A stretch of 64,000 bases of DNA from positions 1 to 64,000 of the forward strand of contig NZ_JAJISD010000006.1 in the NCBI RefSeq assembly GCF_020880995.1, given 5' to 3'. A program made the position numbers and the translations under genes. The notes under the pieces were generated by a model that worked only from the letters and a program-made list of their open reading frames with translations, was not told the origin of the DNA and made no database searches. This document shows positions 1 through 8,180 of this stretch, one piece after another; position 1 is the stretch's first letter, and each line of letters opens with the position of its first letter. This stretch comes from Reyranella aquatilis (GTDB taxonomy: Bacteria; Pseudomonadota; Alphaproteobacteria; Reyranellales; Reyranellaceae).

Positions 1-68
1 GCATGCGCAAGCTCGTGACCATCCTCAACGCAATCCTCAGGGACAAAAAGCCATGGGCAAACGCTTGA
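1..68 (+). CDS. IS110-family transposase, C-terminal end (cut by window edge)
   Basis: Only the last 22 or so codons lie in the window, ending at TGA 66-68. The visible peptide MRKLVTILNAILRDKKPWAN resembles the conserved C-terminal tail of IS110/IS1111 transposases (DEDD recombinases that act without terminal inverted repeats). The two bases before the ATG (gc) would fit the Cys codon that often precedes Met-Arg-Lys-Leu in this family. It cannot be told from here whether the element is intact; it lies outside the window to the left. The downstream repeat-rich DNA may be its insertion flank. Confidence 0.75.
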   Translation, partial: MRKLVTILNAILRDKKPWANA

Positions 69-83
69 CCCTCACGACGGTCG

Positions 84-123
84 CTCAGGATGAGGTAAGT
101 GGGTCAATGTGACCTGGAACGGC
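84..123. repeat. Partial copy of dispersed palindromic repeat (end A)
   Basis: This 40-nt stretch, from ctcaggatgagg to ctggaacggc, recurs at 19817-19856 with a single mismatch (c at 113, a at 19846). It matches one end of the larger palindromic element described at 19667-19861, so this is a truncated copy lying 15 bp after the transposase stop codon. Confidence 0.8.
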
Positions 124-135
124 GCTAAGAGGCAC

Positions 136-234
136 AAAGGTCCCTCACTTCGTTCGAGATGACATCGCCGTCGGGATTGGCGCAATGCGTCGAGTCAGAA
201 ATCGGCGTCATCCCGAACGAAGTGAGAGACCTTT
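136..234. repeat. 28-bp inverted repeat, MITE-like hairpin
   Basis: The left arm 136-163 (aaaggtccctcacttcgttc...) is the reverse complement of the right arm 207-234 (...gaacgaagtgagagaccttt) with two mismatches over 28 bp. The arms are separated by 43 nt. The arrangement is that of a short non-autonomous palindromic element. The DNA from 235 to 392 carries no gene I can support. Confidence 0.75.
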
Positions 235-392
235 CGCTTCAGGCCAACTGCCTGCCTCTTCGGCGGCACTGGCGCGCAAGCGGGCAGGCGGTATCACAAC
301 CATCTGGATGTGATTTGGGCACTGCACAACGCATCTGCCGAATTCTCCAATAGGATCAGGCGCTTCGCACTTCGCCTCGGCGCGCCTGCCGC

Positions 393-410
393 TTGGCATG
401 GTTCCTGCTG
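393..410 (+). promoter_or_regulatory. Sigma-54 (-24/-12) promoter of the nitrate operon
   Basis: The sequence ttggcatggttcctgctg has GG at 395-396 and GC at 407-408 with exactly 10 nt between. It fits the RpoN consensus TGGCAY-N5-YTGCW. The expected start of transcription is about 12 nt after the GC, near 419-421, which is where the first leader hairpin begins. Sigma-54 promoters with NtrC are usual for nitrogen assimilation genes. I did not find a convincing NtrC box upstream. Confidence 0.7.
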
Positions 411-420
411 TCTTGTCAGC

Positions 421-481
421 GAGACGCCCAATGATGGGCGCCTCCTGAATTTCAAGGGCAGGCCAATGGCGGTCTGCCTTT
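421..481 (+). promoter_or_regulatory. ANTAR dual-hairpin leader RNA (NasT-type antitermination target)
   Basis: Two consecutive hairpins each have a six-base loop with A at position 1 and G at position 4, the signature of RNAs bound by ANTAR-domain antiterminators such as NasT/NasR. P1: stem 421-429/436-444, one A-C mismatch, loop aatgat. P2: stem 454-464/471-481, two G-T wobbles, loop aatggc. The linker is 9 nt. A terminator follows directly (488-541). In known systems nitrate makes NasS release NasT, which binds this RNA and allows readthrough. No nasT gene is visible in the window. Confidence 0.85.
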
Positions 482-487
482 CCGGAC

Positions 488-541
488 AACGACGTCCCAC
501 ACGGTCGCTTTCCCGCGGCCGCTTGGGGCGTCGTTTTTTTT
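488..541 (+). terminator. Intrinsic terminator in the leader (attenuator)
   Basis: An 11-bp stem (488-498 with 525-535, one T-G wobble) encloses an inner 6-bp stem (502-507 with 516-521) and runs into eight T residues (534-541). It lies 14 nt before the first start codon and immediately after the ANTAR hairpins. It should stop transcription unless an antiterminator acts. It is placed to attenuate the operon, not to end an upstream gene, since no gene precedes it. Confidence 0.88.
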
Positions 542-554
542 GGAGTCGAGTCTG

Positions 555-1775
555 GTGGGTCACGTCGAGCGACCGAAGGTGAGAGTGGGGTTCATTCCCC
601 TGATCGACTGCGCGCCCGTGCTGTTCGCGGAGGTCCTCGGCCTCTACGAGCGTCACGGTCTCGACGTCGAGCTGCGCCGCGAAGTCTCGTGGTCGAACAT
701 CCGCGACAAGCTGGCGGTCGGCCTGCTCGACGCCGCCCACATGCTCTCGCCGATGCCGCTCGCGACCACGCTCGGCATCGACAGCGTCAACGTCCCGATG
801 ATCGCGGCGATGACGCTGCACCTCAACGGCAACTCGATCACGCTCTCGAACGGTCTGTGGCGCGAGATCGAGGAAGCCGCGCCCGAGCATGTCGGCGACA
901 ACCGTCCCGCCGGAGCGCCGCTCGACGCCCGCGCGCTGGCGGTGGTCGTCGCCCGCCGTCGCCGCGACGGCCGGGCGCCCATCACGCTGGCGTCGGTCTT
1001 CACCTACTCCTCTCACAACCACCTGCTGCGTCTGTGGCTCGCGTCGGGCGGCATCGATCCGGATCGCGACGTGCGTCTCACGGTAGTGCCGCCGCCGCAC
1101 ATGGTGGCGCATCTTTCCGGCGGCACCATCGACGGCTACTGCGTCGGCGAGCCGTGGAACCAGCAATCTGCGAGCCTCGGCATCGGCCGCATCGCCGCGT
1201 CCAGCCGGCAGATCTGGGACTCGATGCCGGAGAAGATCCTCGGCACGACCGAGGCGTGGGCGCAGCAGAATCCCAAGACCCTGATCGCGCTGGTGAAGGC
1301 CATCACCGAGGCCGGCGCCTGGCTCGACGAGCCGGCCAACCGGCCCGAGGCGGCGCGCATCCTGTCGACGCCGCGCTTCCTCAACGTGCCGGCCGACGTG
1401 ATCGGCCGCTCCTTGAGCCAGCCGGACTTCCACATCTTCCATCGCCAGCTCGCCAACTTCCCATGGCGCAGCCACGCCGACTGGTACCTGTCGCAGATGG
1501 TGCGGTGGGGACAGGTGGCGCCACGCCACGACATGCGGGCCGTCGCCGACCGTGTCTTCCGCAGCGACATCTACCGCGCCGCGGCCAGCGAACTGGGGCT
1601 GCCGTGCCCGCTCGACGATCGCAAGGTCGAGGGCGCGCATCCGGATCCCTGGATCATCCCGACCAACGGCGCACCGGTCGCGATGGGACCGGACAGTTTC
1701 CTCGATGGGTCGGTGTTCGACCCAAGCACAGAAACGTCAAAGACCTTCAAACAGCAGGAGAGCAATCATGGCTAA
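555..1775 (+). CDS. nasS: NasS-like cytosolic nitrate sensor (NrtA/CmpA family without signal peptide)
   Basis: Encodes about 406 residues related along their length to the next gene product, the periplasmic nitrate-binding protein NrtA: both carry ...PP(H/Q)MV...G..., a shared YCVGEPWNQQ/FCVGEPWNEQ motif, and end in DG(S/K)VFDP. There is no export signal; the mature fold begins at once (VRVGFIPLIDCAPVLFAE). A signal-less NrtA homologue at the head of a nitrate operon fits NasS, which binds nitrate or nitrite in the cytoplasm and holds the antiterminator NasT. GTG 555 is chosen because GGAG (542-545) lies 9 nt upstream; TTG 540 also opens the frame but falls inside the terminator. It overlaps nrtA by 8 nt. 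A second binding component of the transporter is a less likely reading. Confidence 0.8.
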   Translation: MGHVERPKVRVGFIPLIDCAPVLFAEVLGLYERHGLDVELRREVSWSNIRDKLAVGLLDAAHMLSPMPLATTLGIDSVNVPMIAAMTLHLNGNSITLSNGLWREIEEAAPEHVGDNRPAGAPLDARALAVVVARRRRDGRAPITLASVFTYSSHNHLLRLWLASGGIDPDRDVRLTVVPPPHMVAHLSGGTIDGYCVGEPWNQQSASLGIGRIAASSRQIWDSMPEKILGTTEAWAQQNPKTLIALVKAITEAGAWLDEPANRPEAARILSTPRFLNVPADVIGRSLSQPDFHIFHRQLANFPWRSHADWYLSQMVRWGQVAPRHDMRAVADRVFRSDIYRAAASELGLPCPLDDRKVEGAHPDPWIIPTNGAPVAMGPDSFLDGSVFDPSTETSKTFKQQESNHG

Positions 1776-3081
1776 CAGGAACGGCCGCAAGGGCCTGGGA
1801 CGGCGCGACCTTCTCAAGAGCGCCTCGGGCGTCGCGGCGACGGCCGCCCTGATGAGCGCCGTGCGTGCCTCCTTTCCGGGCGGTGCCTTCGCGCAGACGA
1901 GCGGACCGGAGACCAACAAGGTCACGCTGGGCTTCATCGCGCTCACCGATTCCTCGCCGCTGATCATCGCCAAGGAAAAGAAGCTGTTCGACAAGTACGG
2001 CATCACCGACGCCAACGTCGCCAAGCAGGCGTCGTGGGGGACGACGCGCGACAATACCGTGCTGGGTTCGTCTTCGGGCGGCGTCGACGGCGCCCATATC
2101 CTGACGCCCAAGCCCTACCAGATGTCGCTGGGGCTCACGACGCCGGAGAACAAGCCGGTGCCGATGTACATCCTGTCGCGCCTCAACACGAACGGCCAGG
2201 CGATCTCGGTCGCCAAGGACCTGATGAGCACCGGCGCCACCGTCAATGCGGCGCCGCTCAAGGAGGCCTTCGCCAAGATGAAGGCCGCCGGCAAGGACCC
2301 GAAGTGCGCGATGACCTTCCGCGGCGGCACCCACGACCTGTGGATCCGCTACTGGCTGGCCGCGGGCGGCATCGATCCCGACAAGGACGTCTCGACCATC
2401 GTCGTGCCGCCGCCCCAGATGGTGGCCAACATGAAGGTCGGCAGCATGGAGGCCTTCTGCGTCGGCGAACCGTGGAACGAGCAGCTCGTCAACCAGGGCA
2501 TCGGCTACACCGCCTGCACCACGGGCGACATCTGGAAGGACCATCCGGAGAAGAGCCTCGCCATGCGCGCCGAGTGGGTCGACAAGAATCCGAAGGCGGC
2601 GCTGGCCGTCCTGCAGGCTGTGCTCGAGGCGGCGCAGTGGTGCGACAAGCTCGAGAACGGCAAGGAACTGGCCGACATCGTCGGCAAGCGCCAGTGGTTC
2701 AACTGTCCCCCCTCCGACATCATCAACCGCATCGAAGGCAAGGTGAACTACGGCGACGGCCGCAAGATCGACAACCGCGACCTGTCGATGAAGTTCTGGC
2801 GCGACCACGCCTCCTATCCCTACCAGAGCCACGAACTCTGGTTCCTGACCGAGAACCAGCGCTGGGGCATGATGGCCGCCGACCTCGACACCAAGGCAAT
2901 CATCGGCAAGGTCAACCGCGAGGATCTGTGGCGCGAGGCCGCCAAGGCGATCGGCGTTCCCGCGAACCAGATGCCGGCCGGCGTGTCGCGCGGCAAGGAA
3001 ACCTTCTTCGACGGCAAGGTCTTCGACCCGGCCGATCCGAAGGCCTATCTGGCGGCCCTCCAGATCAAGAAGGTGGCGTGA
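1768..3081 (+). CDS. nrtA: Nitrate ABC transporter, periplasmic nitrate-binding protein
   Basis: 437 residues of the NrtA/CmpA/SsuA-like family. The N-terminus has a twin-arginine signal (GLGRRDLLKSASGVAATAAL, ending ...GAFAQ), so the protein is probably exported folded by Tat. It should bind nitrate (or nitrite) in the periplasm and deliver it to NrtB/NrtD. Family features include FRGGTHDLWIRYWLAAGGID, VVPPPQMVANM and FCVGEPWNEQ. The start ATG 1768 has AGGAG at 1756-1760 and sits inside the end of nasS (8-nt overlap). The stop overlaps the start of nrtB by one base. Confidence 0.9.
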   Translation: MANRNGRKGLGRRDLLKSASGVAATAALMSAVRASFPGGAFAQTSGPETNKVTLGFIALTDSSPLIIAKEKKLFDKYGITDANVAKQASWGTTRDNTVLGSSSGGVDGAHILTPKPYQMSLGLTTPENKPVPMYILSRLNTNGQAISVAKDLMSTGATVNAAPLKEAFAKMKAAGKDPKCAMTFRGGTHDLWIRYWLAAGGIDPDKDVSTIVVPPPQMVANMKVGSMEAFCVGEPWNEQLVNQGIGYTACTTGDIWKDHPEKSLAMRAEWVDKNPKAALAVLQAVLEAAQWCDKLENGKELADIVGKRQWFNCPPSDIINRIEGKVNYGDGRKIDNRDLSMKFWRDHASYPYQSHELWFLTENQRWGMMAADLDTKAIIGKVNREDLWREAAKAIGVPANQMPAGVSRGKETFFDGKVFDPADPKAYLAALQIKKVA

Positions 3082-3980
3082 TGCCGGCCACTGCAAGGGC
3101 GGCCTCCGTGGCCGCTGCGACACCTGTGCCGGAAACCTCGGCCGAGATCGTCACGTTCCGGCCGCCCGTGCGGCCGGCTCTCGAACGCGCTCTGGAGATG
3201 GCGCGCCATGTCGCGAGCGTGGTCCTGCCGCCGCTCATCGTGCTCTCGATCACGCTGTTCGTCTGGCAGCTGCTCTGCTCGGAGCCCGGCGCGCGCCTGC
3301 CGCCGCCGACCAAGGTGGTGGCCGACGCCTGGGATTTCATCGCCGACCCGTTCTACGACAATGGCGGCATCGACAAGGGCGCGTTCTGGCAGATTTCCAA
3401 GAGCCTGGGGCGCGTGGCGATCGGCTTCAGCCTCGCCGCCGTGGTCGGCATCGCGCTCGGCGTTCTGGTCGGCCAGAGCACCTGGGCGATGCGCGGCCTC
3501 GATCCGATCTTCCAGGTGCTGCGCACCGTGCCGCCGCTCGCCTGGCTGCCGCTGTCGCTGGCGGGCTTCCGCCATGCCGATCCCTCGGCCCTGTTCGTGA
3601 TCTTCATCACCTCGATCTGGCCGATCATCATCAACACCTCGGTGGGCGTGCGGAACATCCCGCAGGACTATCGCAACGTGGCGGCCGTGATCCGGCTGTC
3701 CTGGTGGGAGGTCTTCTACAAGATCACGCTGCCCGCCACCGTGCCCTACATCTTCACCGGCCTGCGCATCGGCGTCGGCCTCAGCTGGCTCGCCATCGTG
3801 GCGGCCGAGATGCTGATCGGCGGCGTCGGCATCGGCTTCTTCATCTGGGACGCGTGGAACAGCTCGCGCATCTCCGACATCATCGTGGCGCTCGTCTATA
3901 TCGGCATCGTCGGCTTCCTGCTCGACAAGCTGATCGCCACGATCGGTCACTTCGTGTCGCACGGCGTCTCGGCGCAGTAG
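3081..3980 (+). CDS. nrtB: Nitrate ABC transporter permease
   Basis: 299-residue inner-membrane protein of the NrtB/SsuC-type permease family. A cytoplasmic N-terminus of about 45 residues precedes the first hydrophobic segment (VVLPPLIVLSITLFVWQLL). The EAA-like loop that docks the ATPase is seen around AAVIRLSWWEVFYKITLPA. Further membrane helices follow (IGVGLSWLAIVAAEMLIGG, IIVALVYIGIVGFLLDKLI). ATG 3081 overlaps the nrtA stop by one base, implying coupled translation. It forms the channel for nitrate uptake with the flanking binding protein and ATPase. Confidence 0.9.
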   Translation: MPATARAASVAAATPVPETSAEIVTFRPPVRPALERALEMARHVASVVLPPLIVLSITLFVWQLLCSEPGARLPPPTKVVADAWDFIADPFYDNGGIDKGAFWQISKSLGRVAIGFSLAAVVGIALGVLVGQSTWAMRGLDPIFQVLRTVPPLAWLPLSLAGFRHADPSALFVIFITSIWPIIINTSVGVRNIPQDYRNVAAVIRLSWWEVFYKITLPATVPYIFTGLRIGVGLSWLAIVAAEMLIGGVGIGFFIWDAWNSSRISDIIVALVYIGIVGFLLDKLIATIGHFVSHGVSAQ

Positions 3981-3994
3981 GGGAGCACCCGGCC

Positions 3995-4798
3995 ATGACA
4001 ACCCAGCCCTATCTCAAGTTCGAACAGGTCGGCATGAGCTTCCGCCGCGGCCAGATGGCGACGGAAGTGCTGCGCGACGTCAACCTGCGCATCGAGCAGG
4101 GCGAGTTCGTCTCGCTGATCGGCCATTCCGGCTGCGGCAAGTCGACCCTGCTCAACATCCTGGGCGGCCTGCTGAAGTCGACAAGCGGCGAGGTCTTCCT
4201 CGAAGGCAAGGTTGTCGACGATCCGGGTCCCGACCGCGCCATCGTGTTCCAGAACCATTCGCTGCTGCCGTGGCTGACCGTCTACGGCAACATCGCGATC
4301 GCCGTCGACAAGGTGTTCGGCTCGTCGAAGAGCAAGGCCGAGCGCCACGACTGGGTGATGCACAATCTCGAACTGGTGCAGATGGCCCAGGCCAAGGACA
4401 AGCGGCCGCACGAAGTGTCGGGCGGCATGAAACAGCGCGTGGGCATCGCGCGGGCGCTCGCCATGCAGCCCAAGGTCCTGCTGATGGACGAGCCGTTCGG
4501 CGCGCTCGATGCACTCACCCGCGCGCACCTGCAGGACAGCGTCATGGAGATCCATGCGCGCCTCGGCAACACGGTGATGATGATCACCCACGATGTCGAC
4601 GAGGCGGTGCTGCTGTCGGACCGCGTGGTGATGATGACCAACGGTCCCGCCGCCACGATCGGCGAGATTCTGCCGGTCGACCTGCCCCGGCCGCGCCGCC
4701 GGCTCGAACTGGCGACGGATGCCGAATACGCCCGCTGCCGCGCGGCCGTGCTCGAGTTCCTCTATGCACGTCACAGGGTGCCGGCGCGGGCCGCATGA
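3995..4798 (+). CDS. nrtD: Nitrate ABC transporter ATP-binding protein
   Basis: 267-residue single-domain ABC ATPase. Walker A GHSGCGKST (residues 43-51), signature VSGGMKQRVGIARAL (from residue 141) and Walker B VLLMDEPFGALD are all present, as is the switch histidine (MITHDVDEA). Unlike cyanobacterial NrtC it has no fused binding-protein domain, so it resembles NrtD/SsuB and probably works as a homodimer. GGGGAG at 3980-3985 precedes ATG 3995, and its stop overlaps the nitrite reductase start as ATGA. Confidence 0.9.
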   Translation: MTTQPYLKFEQVGMSFRRGQMATEVLRDVNLRIEQGEFVSLIGHSGCGKSTLLNILGGLLKSTSGEVFLEGKVVDDPGPDRAIVFQNHSLLPWLTVYGNIAIAVDKVFGSSKSKAERHDWVMHNLELVQMAQAKDKRPHEVSGGMKQRVGIARALAMQPKVLLMDEPFGALDALTRAHLQDSVMEIHARLGNTVMMITHDVDEAVLLSDRVVMMTNGPAATIGEILPVDLPRPRRRLELATDAEYARCRAAVLEFLYARHRVPARAA

Positions 4799-6582
4799 CC
4801 GAGGAATTCGACGACGCCCAGAAGCAGTGGCTGCAGGGTTTCGTCAGCGGGATCGAAGCCCGCAAGGCGGCGGACAAGCTCGCCTCACGCCCGCCGGGCG
4901 CGCCGGCAGCGGGTCAGGCGATCGGACCGGATGCCCTGCAGCATGCCGCGCAGGACCGTGCCGTGGCGGCCGGCGGCCGGCTGGTGGCCGAGGAGACGGC
5001 CAAGCGGGCGCGTCATCCGCTCGATCGCTGGGACGAGCTGGTGGAGCGCGCCGGGGCGGGGCAGTTTCCCAAGGGCATCGACGTCTTCCTCACGAAGTAT
5101 CACGGACTCTTCTTCGTCGCGCCGGCCGAGAATTCCTTCATGTGTCGGCTGCGCATGCCCAACGGCATCCTGAACGCCTGGCAGATGCGCGGCCTGGCCG
5201 ACGCGGCCGACGCGTTCGGCGGCGGCTATGCCGATGTCACGACGCGCGCCAACCTGCAGATCCGCGAGATTCCGGCACGGCACGCGATCGACCTGCTGCT
5301 GGCCGTGCAGGATCTCGGGCTCACGGCACGCGGCTCCGGCGCCGATAACATCCGCAACATCACCGGCAGCGCGACGGCCGGCATCGACCCGCAGGAGCTC
5401 TACGACACGCAGCCGCTGTGCCGCGCCATGCACCATTACATCCTCAATCACCGCGAGATGTATGGCCTGCCGCGCAAGTTCAACATCGCCTTCGACGGCG
5501 GTGGGCGCGTGCCCGTCCTCGAGGACACCAACGACATCGGCTTCGTGGCGACCGAGGTGACGGGCGGCGAGGGCTTTGAGCCCGGCATCTATTTTCACCT
5601 CCAGTTGGGCGGTATCACCGGCCATCTCGATTTCGCCTTCGAGACCGGGGTTCTCCTGAAGTCCGACGAATGCGTGCCCGTGGCGGGCGCCGTGGTGCGT
5701 GCCTTTGCCATCCACGGCGATCGCACCAACCGGCAGAAGGCGCGACTGAAGTACGTGATCGATCGCATGGGCCGCGAAGCCTTCCTGGCCGAAGTCGAAA
5801 AGGAACATGGGGCGAAGCTGCGCCGTGCAGCGGGCGCGCAGTTGGCGCCGCGCACGCTGGCGGACAAGCATGGCCATATCGGCGTGCATCGCCAGAAGCA
5901 GGCGGGGCTCAACTATCTCGGCCTCGTCCTGCCGGTGGGCCGCATGACGTCGGCGCAGATGCGCGGCGTCGCCGAGATCGCGGAGCGCTTCGGCAGCGGT
6001 ACGATCCGGCTGACCGTGTGGCAGAACCTGCTGATCTCAGACGTGGCCGACCGCGACGTCGGCCTCTGCATCACCGCCTTCGCGGCGCTCGGGCTGCGCG
6101 TCGAGGCGAGTGCCCTGCGGCGGGGCCTGGTCGCCTGCACCGGCAATGCCGGCTGCAAGTTCGCGGCGGCGAACACCAAGGGCCATGGATTGAAGCTGGT
6201 GGAGCATCTCGAGAGGCGACTGGCCATCGACACGCCGATCAACATCCACCTGACCGGCTGCCACCATTCCTGCGCGCAGCACTATGTCGGCGACATCGGC
6301 CTGATCGCGGCAAAGGTCGAGCGCGGCGAGGACAGCGTAGAGGGCTATCACGTCTTCATCGGCGGCGGCGCCGCGGCGACCGCTGAGCAGGCGATGGCGC
6401 GGGAGTACGCGAGCTCGATTGCCTTCGACGACCTGCCGCCGCTTCTCGAAAGGCTGTTGTCGGCCTATCTGGCGCACCGTTTGTCCGCCGCCGAATCGTT
6501 CTTCGAGTTCTGCCGACGCCATGAGATCGCGGCCCTGCGCGAGCTGGCCGATCGCGCGCCGGTGCTGGCGCTTGCCGCATGA
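4795..6582 (+). CDS. nirA: Assimilatory siroheme nitrite reductase (NirA/NirB-type nitrite/sulfite reductase hemoprotein)
   Basis: 595-residue cytoplasmic enzyme predicted to reduce nitrite to ammonium with six electrons. Two tandem ferredoxin-like half domains are visible, with siroheme/4Fe-4S ligands C448-X5-C454 and C489-X3-C493 (CTGNAGCK...TGCHHSC). The fold motif VTTRANLQIREIPA lies near residue 145. It belongs to the NirA/CysI family. Position between a nitrate importer and nitrate reductase, with siroheme synthase in the same operon, argues for nitrite over sulfite. Its electron donor is probably the flavoprotein encoded next, whose start overlaps by 4 nt, not plant-type ferredoxin. 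Confidence 0.87.
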   Translation: MTEEFDDAQKQWLQGFVSGIEARKAADKLASRPPGAPAAGQAIGPDALQHAAQDRAVAAGGRLVAEETAKRARHPLDRWDELVERAGAGQFPKGIDVFLTKYHGLFFVAPAENSFMCRLRMPNGILNAWQMRGLADAADAFGGGYADVTTRANLQIREIPARHAIDLLLAVQDLGLTARGSGADNIRNITGSATAGIDPQELYDTQPLCRAMHHYILNHREMYGLPRKFNIAFDGGGRVPVLEDTNDIGFVATEVTGGEGFEPGIYFHLQLGGITGHLDFAFETGVLLKSDECVPVAGAVVRAFAIHGDRTNRQKARLKYVIDRMGREAFLAEVEKEHGAKLRRAAGAQLAPRTLADKHGHIGVHRQKQAGLNYLGLVLPVGRMTSAQMRGVAEIAERFGSGTIRLTVWQNLLISDVADRDVGLCITAFAALGLRVEASALRRGLVACTGNAGCKFAAANTKGHGLKLVEHLERRLAIDTPINIHLTGCHHSCAQHYVGDIGLIAAKVERGEDSVEGYHVFIGGGAAATAEQAMAREYASSIAFDDLPPLLERLLSAYLAHRLSAAESFFEFCRRHEIAALRELADRAPVLALAA

Positions 6583-8150
6583 ACATCGTGACGCCCATTC
6601 CGCAGATCGTCCCCGAGAACGCGCCGTTCTCGACGGAACAGCGCGCCTGGCTGAACGGCTTCTTCGCCGCCTATCTCGGCGTCGCCGACAGCGCCGCTGC
6701 GGATGAGGCGGCAGAACCTGCCGAGCCCGAGGATCATCCCTGGCACGATGCGGCGCTGACGATGGCCGAGCGGCTCGACCTGGCAAAAGGCGCGAAGCCC
6801 GAGCGCCAGCTCATGGCCGCGATGGCGCAGCTCGATTGCGGCCAGTGCGGCTATCTCTGCCAGACCTATGCCGAGGCGGTGTGGTCCGGCGCCGAGGCCG
6901 ACCTGGGCCGCTGCGTGCCGGGCGGCAAGGAAACGCAGCGCAAGATCAAGGAACTCGTGGCTGCGCTCGAGCCGCTGCGAAGCGGTTCCGCCGTCGCGGC
7001 CCCCGCCTTGAAACCCGCGGCACAGGTCGGCTTCTCGCGCGACCGGCCCGCACTCGCCACGCTGGTCGACGCTCATCCGCTCAACCGCCCCGGCTCCGCC
7101 AAGGACGTGCGCCACGTCGTGCTCGATCTCTCGGCGAGCGACGTCACATACGAGGCGGGCGACAGCCTGGGCGTCTTCGCCCGCAAGAATCCGCAGCTCG
7201 TGCAGGCGGTGCTCGACCGGCTCGGCGCCACCGGCGAGGAGATGGTCGGCATCGATCACGAGGCGCTGCCACTGCGGCAGGCGCTGCTCAGCAAGGTCGA
7301 CATCGCCCGGCCGAGCGACGAGTGCATGCTGTTCCTCGCGAACCGTGCCTTCGACGGCGAGGAAGCCTTGAAGCTCCAGGCGCTGGCGGCGGGCGAGGGG
7401 CCGCCGGAACTGGCCGAGGCCGATCTGCTCGACTTGTTGCAGGCCTTCCCGTCGGTCTCGCCGTCGCTGCCCGGCCTGTTGAAGTCGCTCGACCGGCTGC
7501 AGCCGCGTCTCTATTCGATCGCCTCGTCGCCCAAGGCGCATCCGGGCGAGGTCCATCTGACGGTCTCGGCGGTGCGTTGGGACGCGAAGGAAAGGACCCG
7601 GACCGGCATCGGCTCGTGCTACCTCGCCGACTTTGCCAAACCGGGTGACGTCATCCCGGTGTTCGTGCAGAAGAGCCATGGCTTCGCGCCGCCCGTGGAC
7701 GATACGGTGCCCGCCATCATGGTCGGGCCGGGCACGGGCATCGCGCCGTTCCGGGCTTTCCTGGAGGAGCGCGATGCGCGCGGGGCCAAAGGCAGGAACT
7801 GGCTGTTCTTCGGTGACCAGAAGCGCACGACGGACTTCCTCTACGAGGACCAGATCGCCGACTGGCAGCGGCGCGGAGTCCTGTCGCGCCTCGATCTCGC
7901 CTTCTCGCGCGACCAGGCCGAGAAGATCTACGTCCAGACCCGCATGCGCGAGAACGCCGCCGAACTCTGGGCCTGGTTCGAGCAGGGGGCGCACTTCTAC
8001 GTCTGCGGCGACGCCAAGCGCATGGCCAAGGACGTCGAGACGGCGCTGCTCGATATCGCCATGGAGCAGGGCGGCAGGAGCCCTGCGGAGGCGAAGGTCT
8101 GGCTCGACGGCCTCGCGAAGGCCGGCCGGTATCAGCGCGATGTCTACTAG
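6579..8150 (+). CDS. CysJ-like FAD/NAD(P)H flavoprotein with N-terminal 4Fe-4S domain (electron donor for nitrite/nitrate reduction)
   Basis: 523 residues. Residues about 85-116 form a four-cysteine domain, C87-X2-C90-X3-C94-X17-C112 followed by PGG, like the PF04060 4Fe-4S module. The remainder is a CysJ/cytochrome P450 reductase-type FNR unit: FAD motif RLYSIASSP, GIGSCYL, nucleotide motif VGPGTGIAPFRAF, YVCGDAKRMAKDVE and the C-terminal YQRDVY with terminal aromatic residue. The flavodoxin (FMN) domain of true CysJ is absent; the Fe-S domain seems to replace it. I infer that NADPH electrons pass FAD to 4Fe-4S to NirA and perhaps NasA. Automatic annotation as sulfite reductase alpha is likely but probably misleading here. 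Confidence 0.8.
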   Translation: MNIVTPIPQIVPENAPFSTEQRAWLNGFFAAYLGVADSAAADEAAEPAEPEDHPWHDAALTMAERLDLAKGAKPERQLMAAMAQLDCGQCGYLCQTYAEAVWSGAEADLGRCVPGGKETQRKIKELVAALEPLRSGSAVAAPALKPAAQVGFSRDRPALATLVDAHPLNRPGSAKDVRHVVLDLSASDVTYEAGDSLGVFARKNPQLVQAVLDRLGATGEEMVGIDHEALPLRQALLSKVDIARPSDECMLFLANRAFDGEEALKLQALAAGEGPPELAEADLLDLLQAFPSVSPSLPGLLKSLDRLQPRLYSIASSPKAHPGEVHLTVSAVRWDAKERTRTGIGSCYLADFAKPGDVIPVFVQKSHGFAPPVDDTVPAIMVGPGTGIAPFRAFLEERDARGAKGRNWLFFGDQKRTTDFLYEDQIADWQRRGVLSRLDLAFSRDQAEKIYVQTRMRENAAELWAWFEQGAHFYVCGDAKRMAKDVETALLDIAMEQGGRSPAEAKVWLDGLAKAGRYQRDVY

Positions 8151-8180
8151 GCGCCTTAAGTCCTCAATCAATCCACCCAA

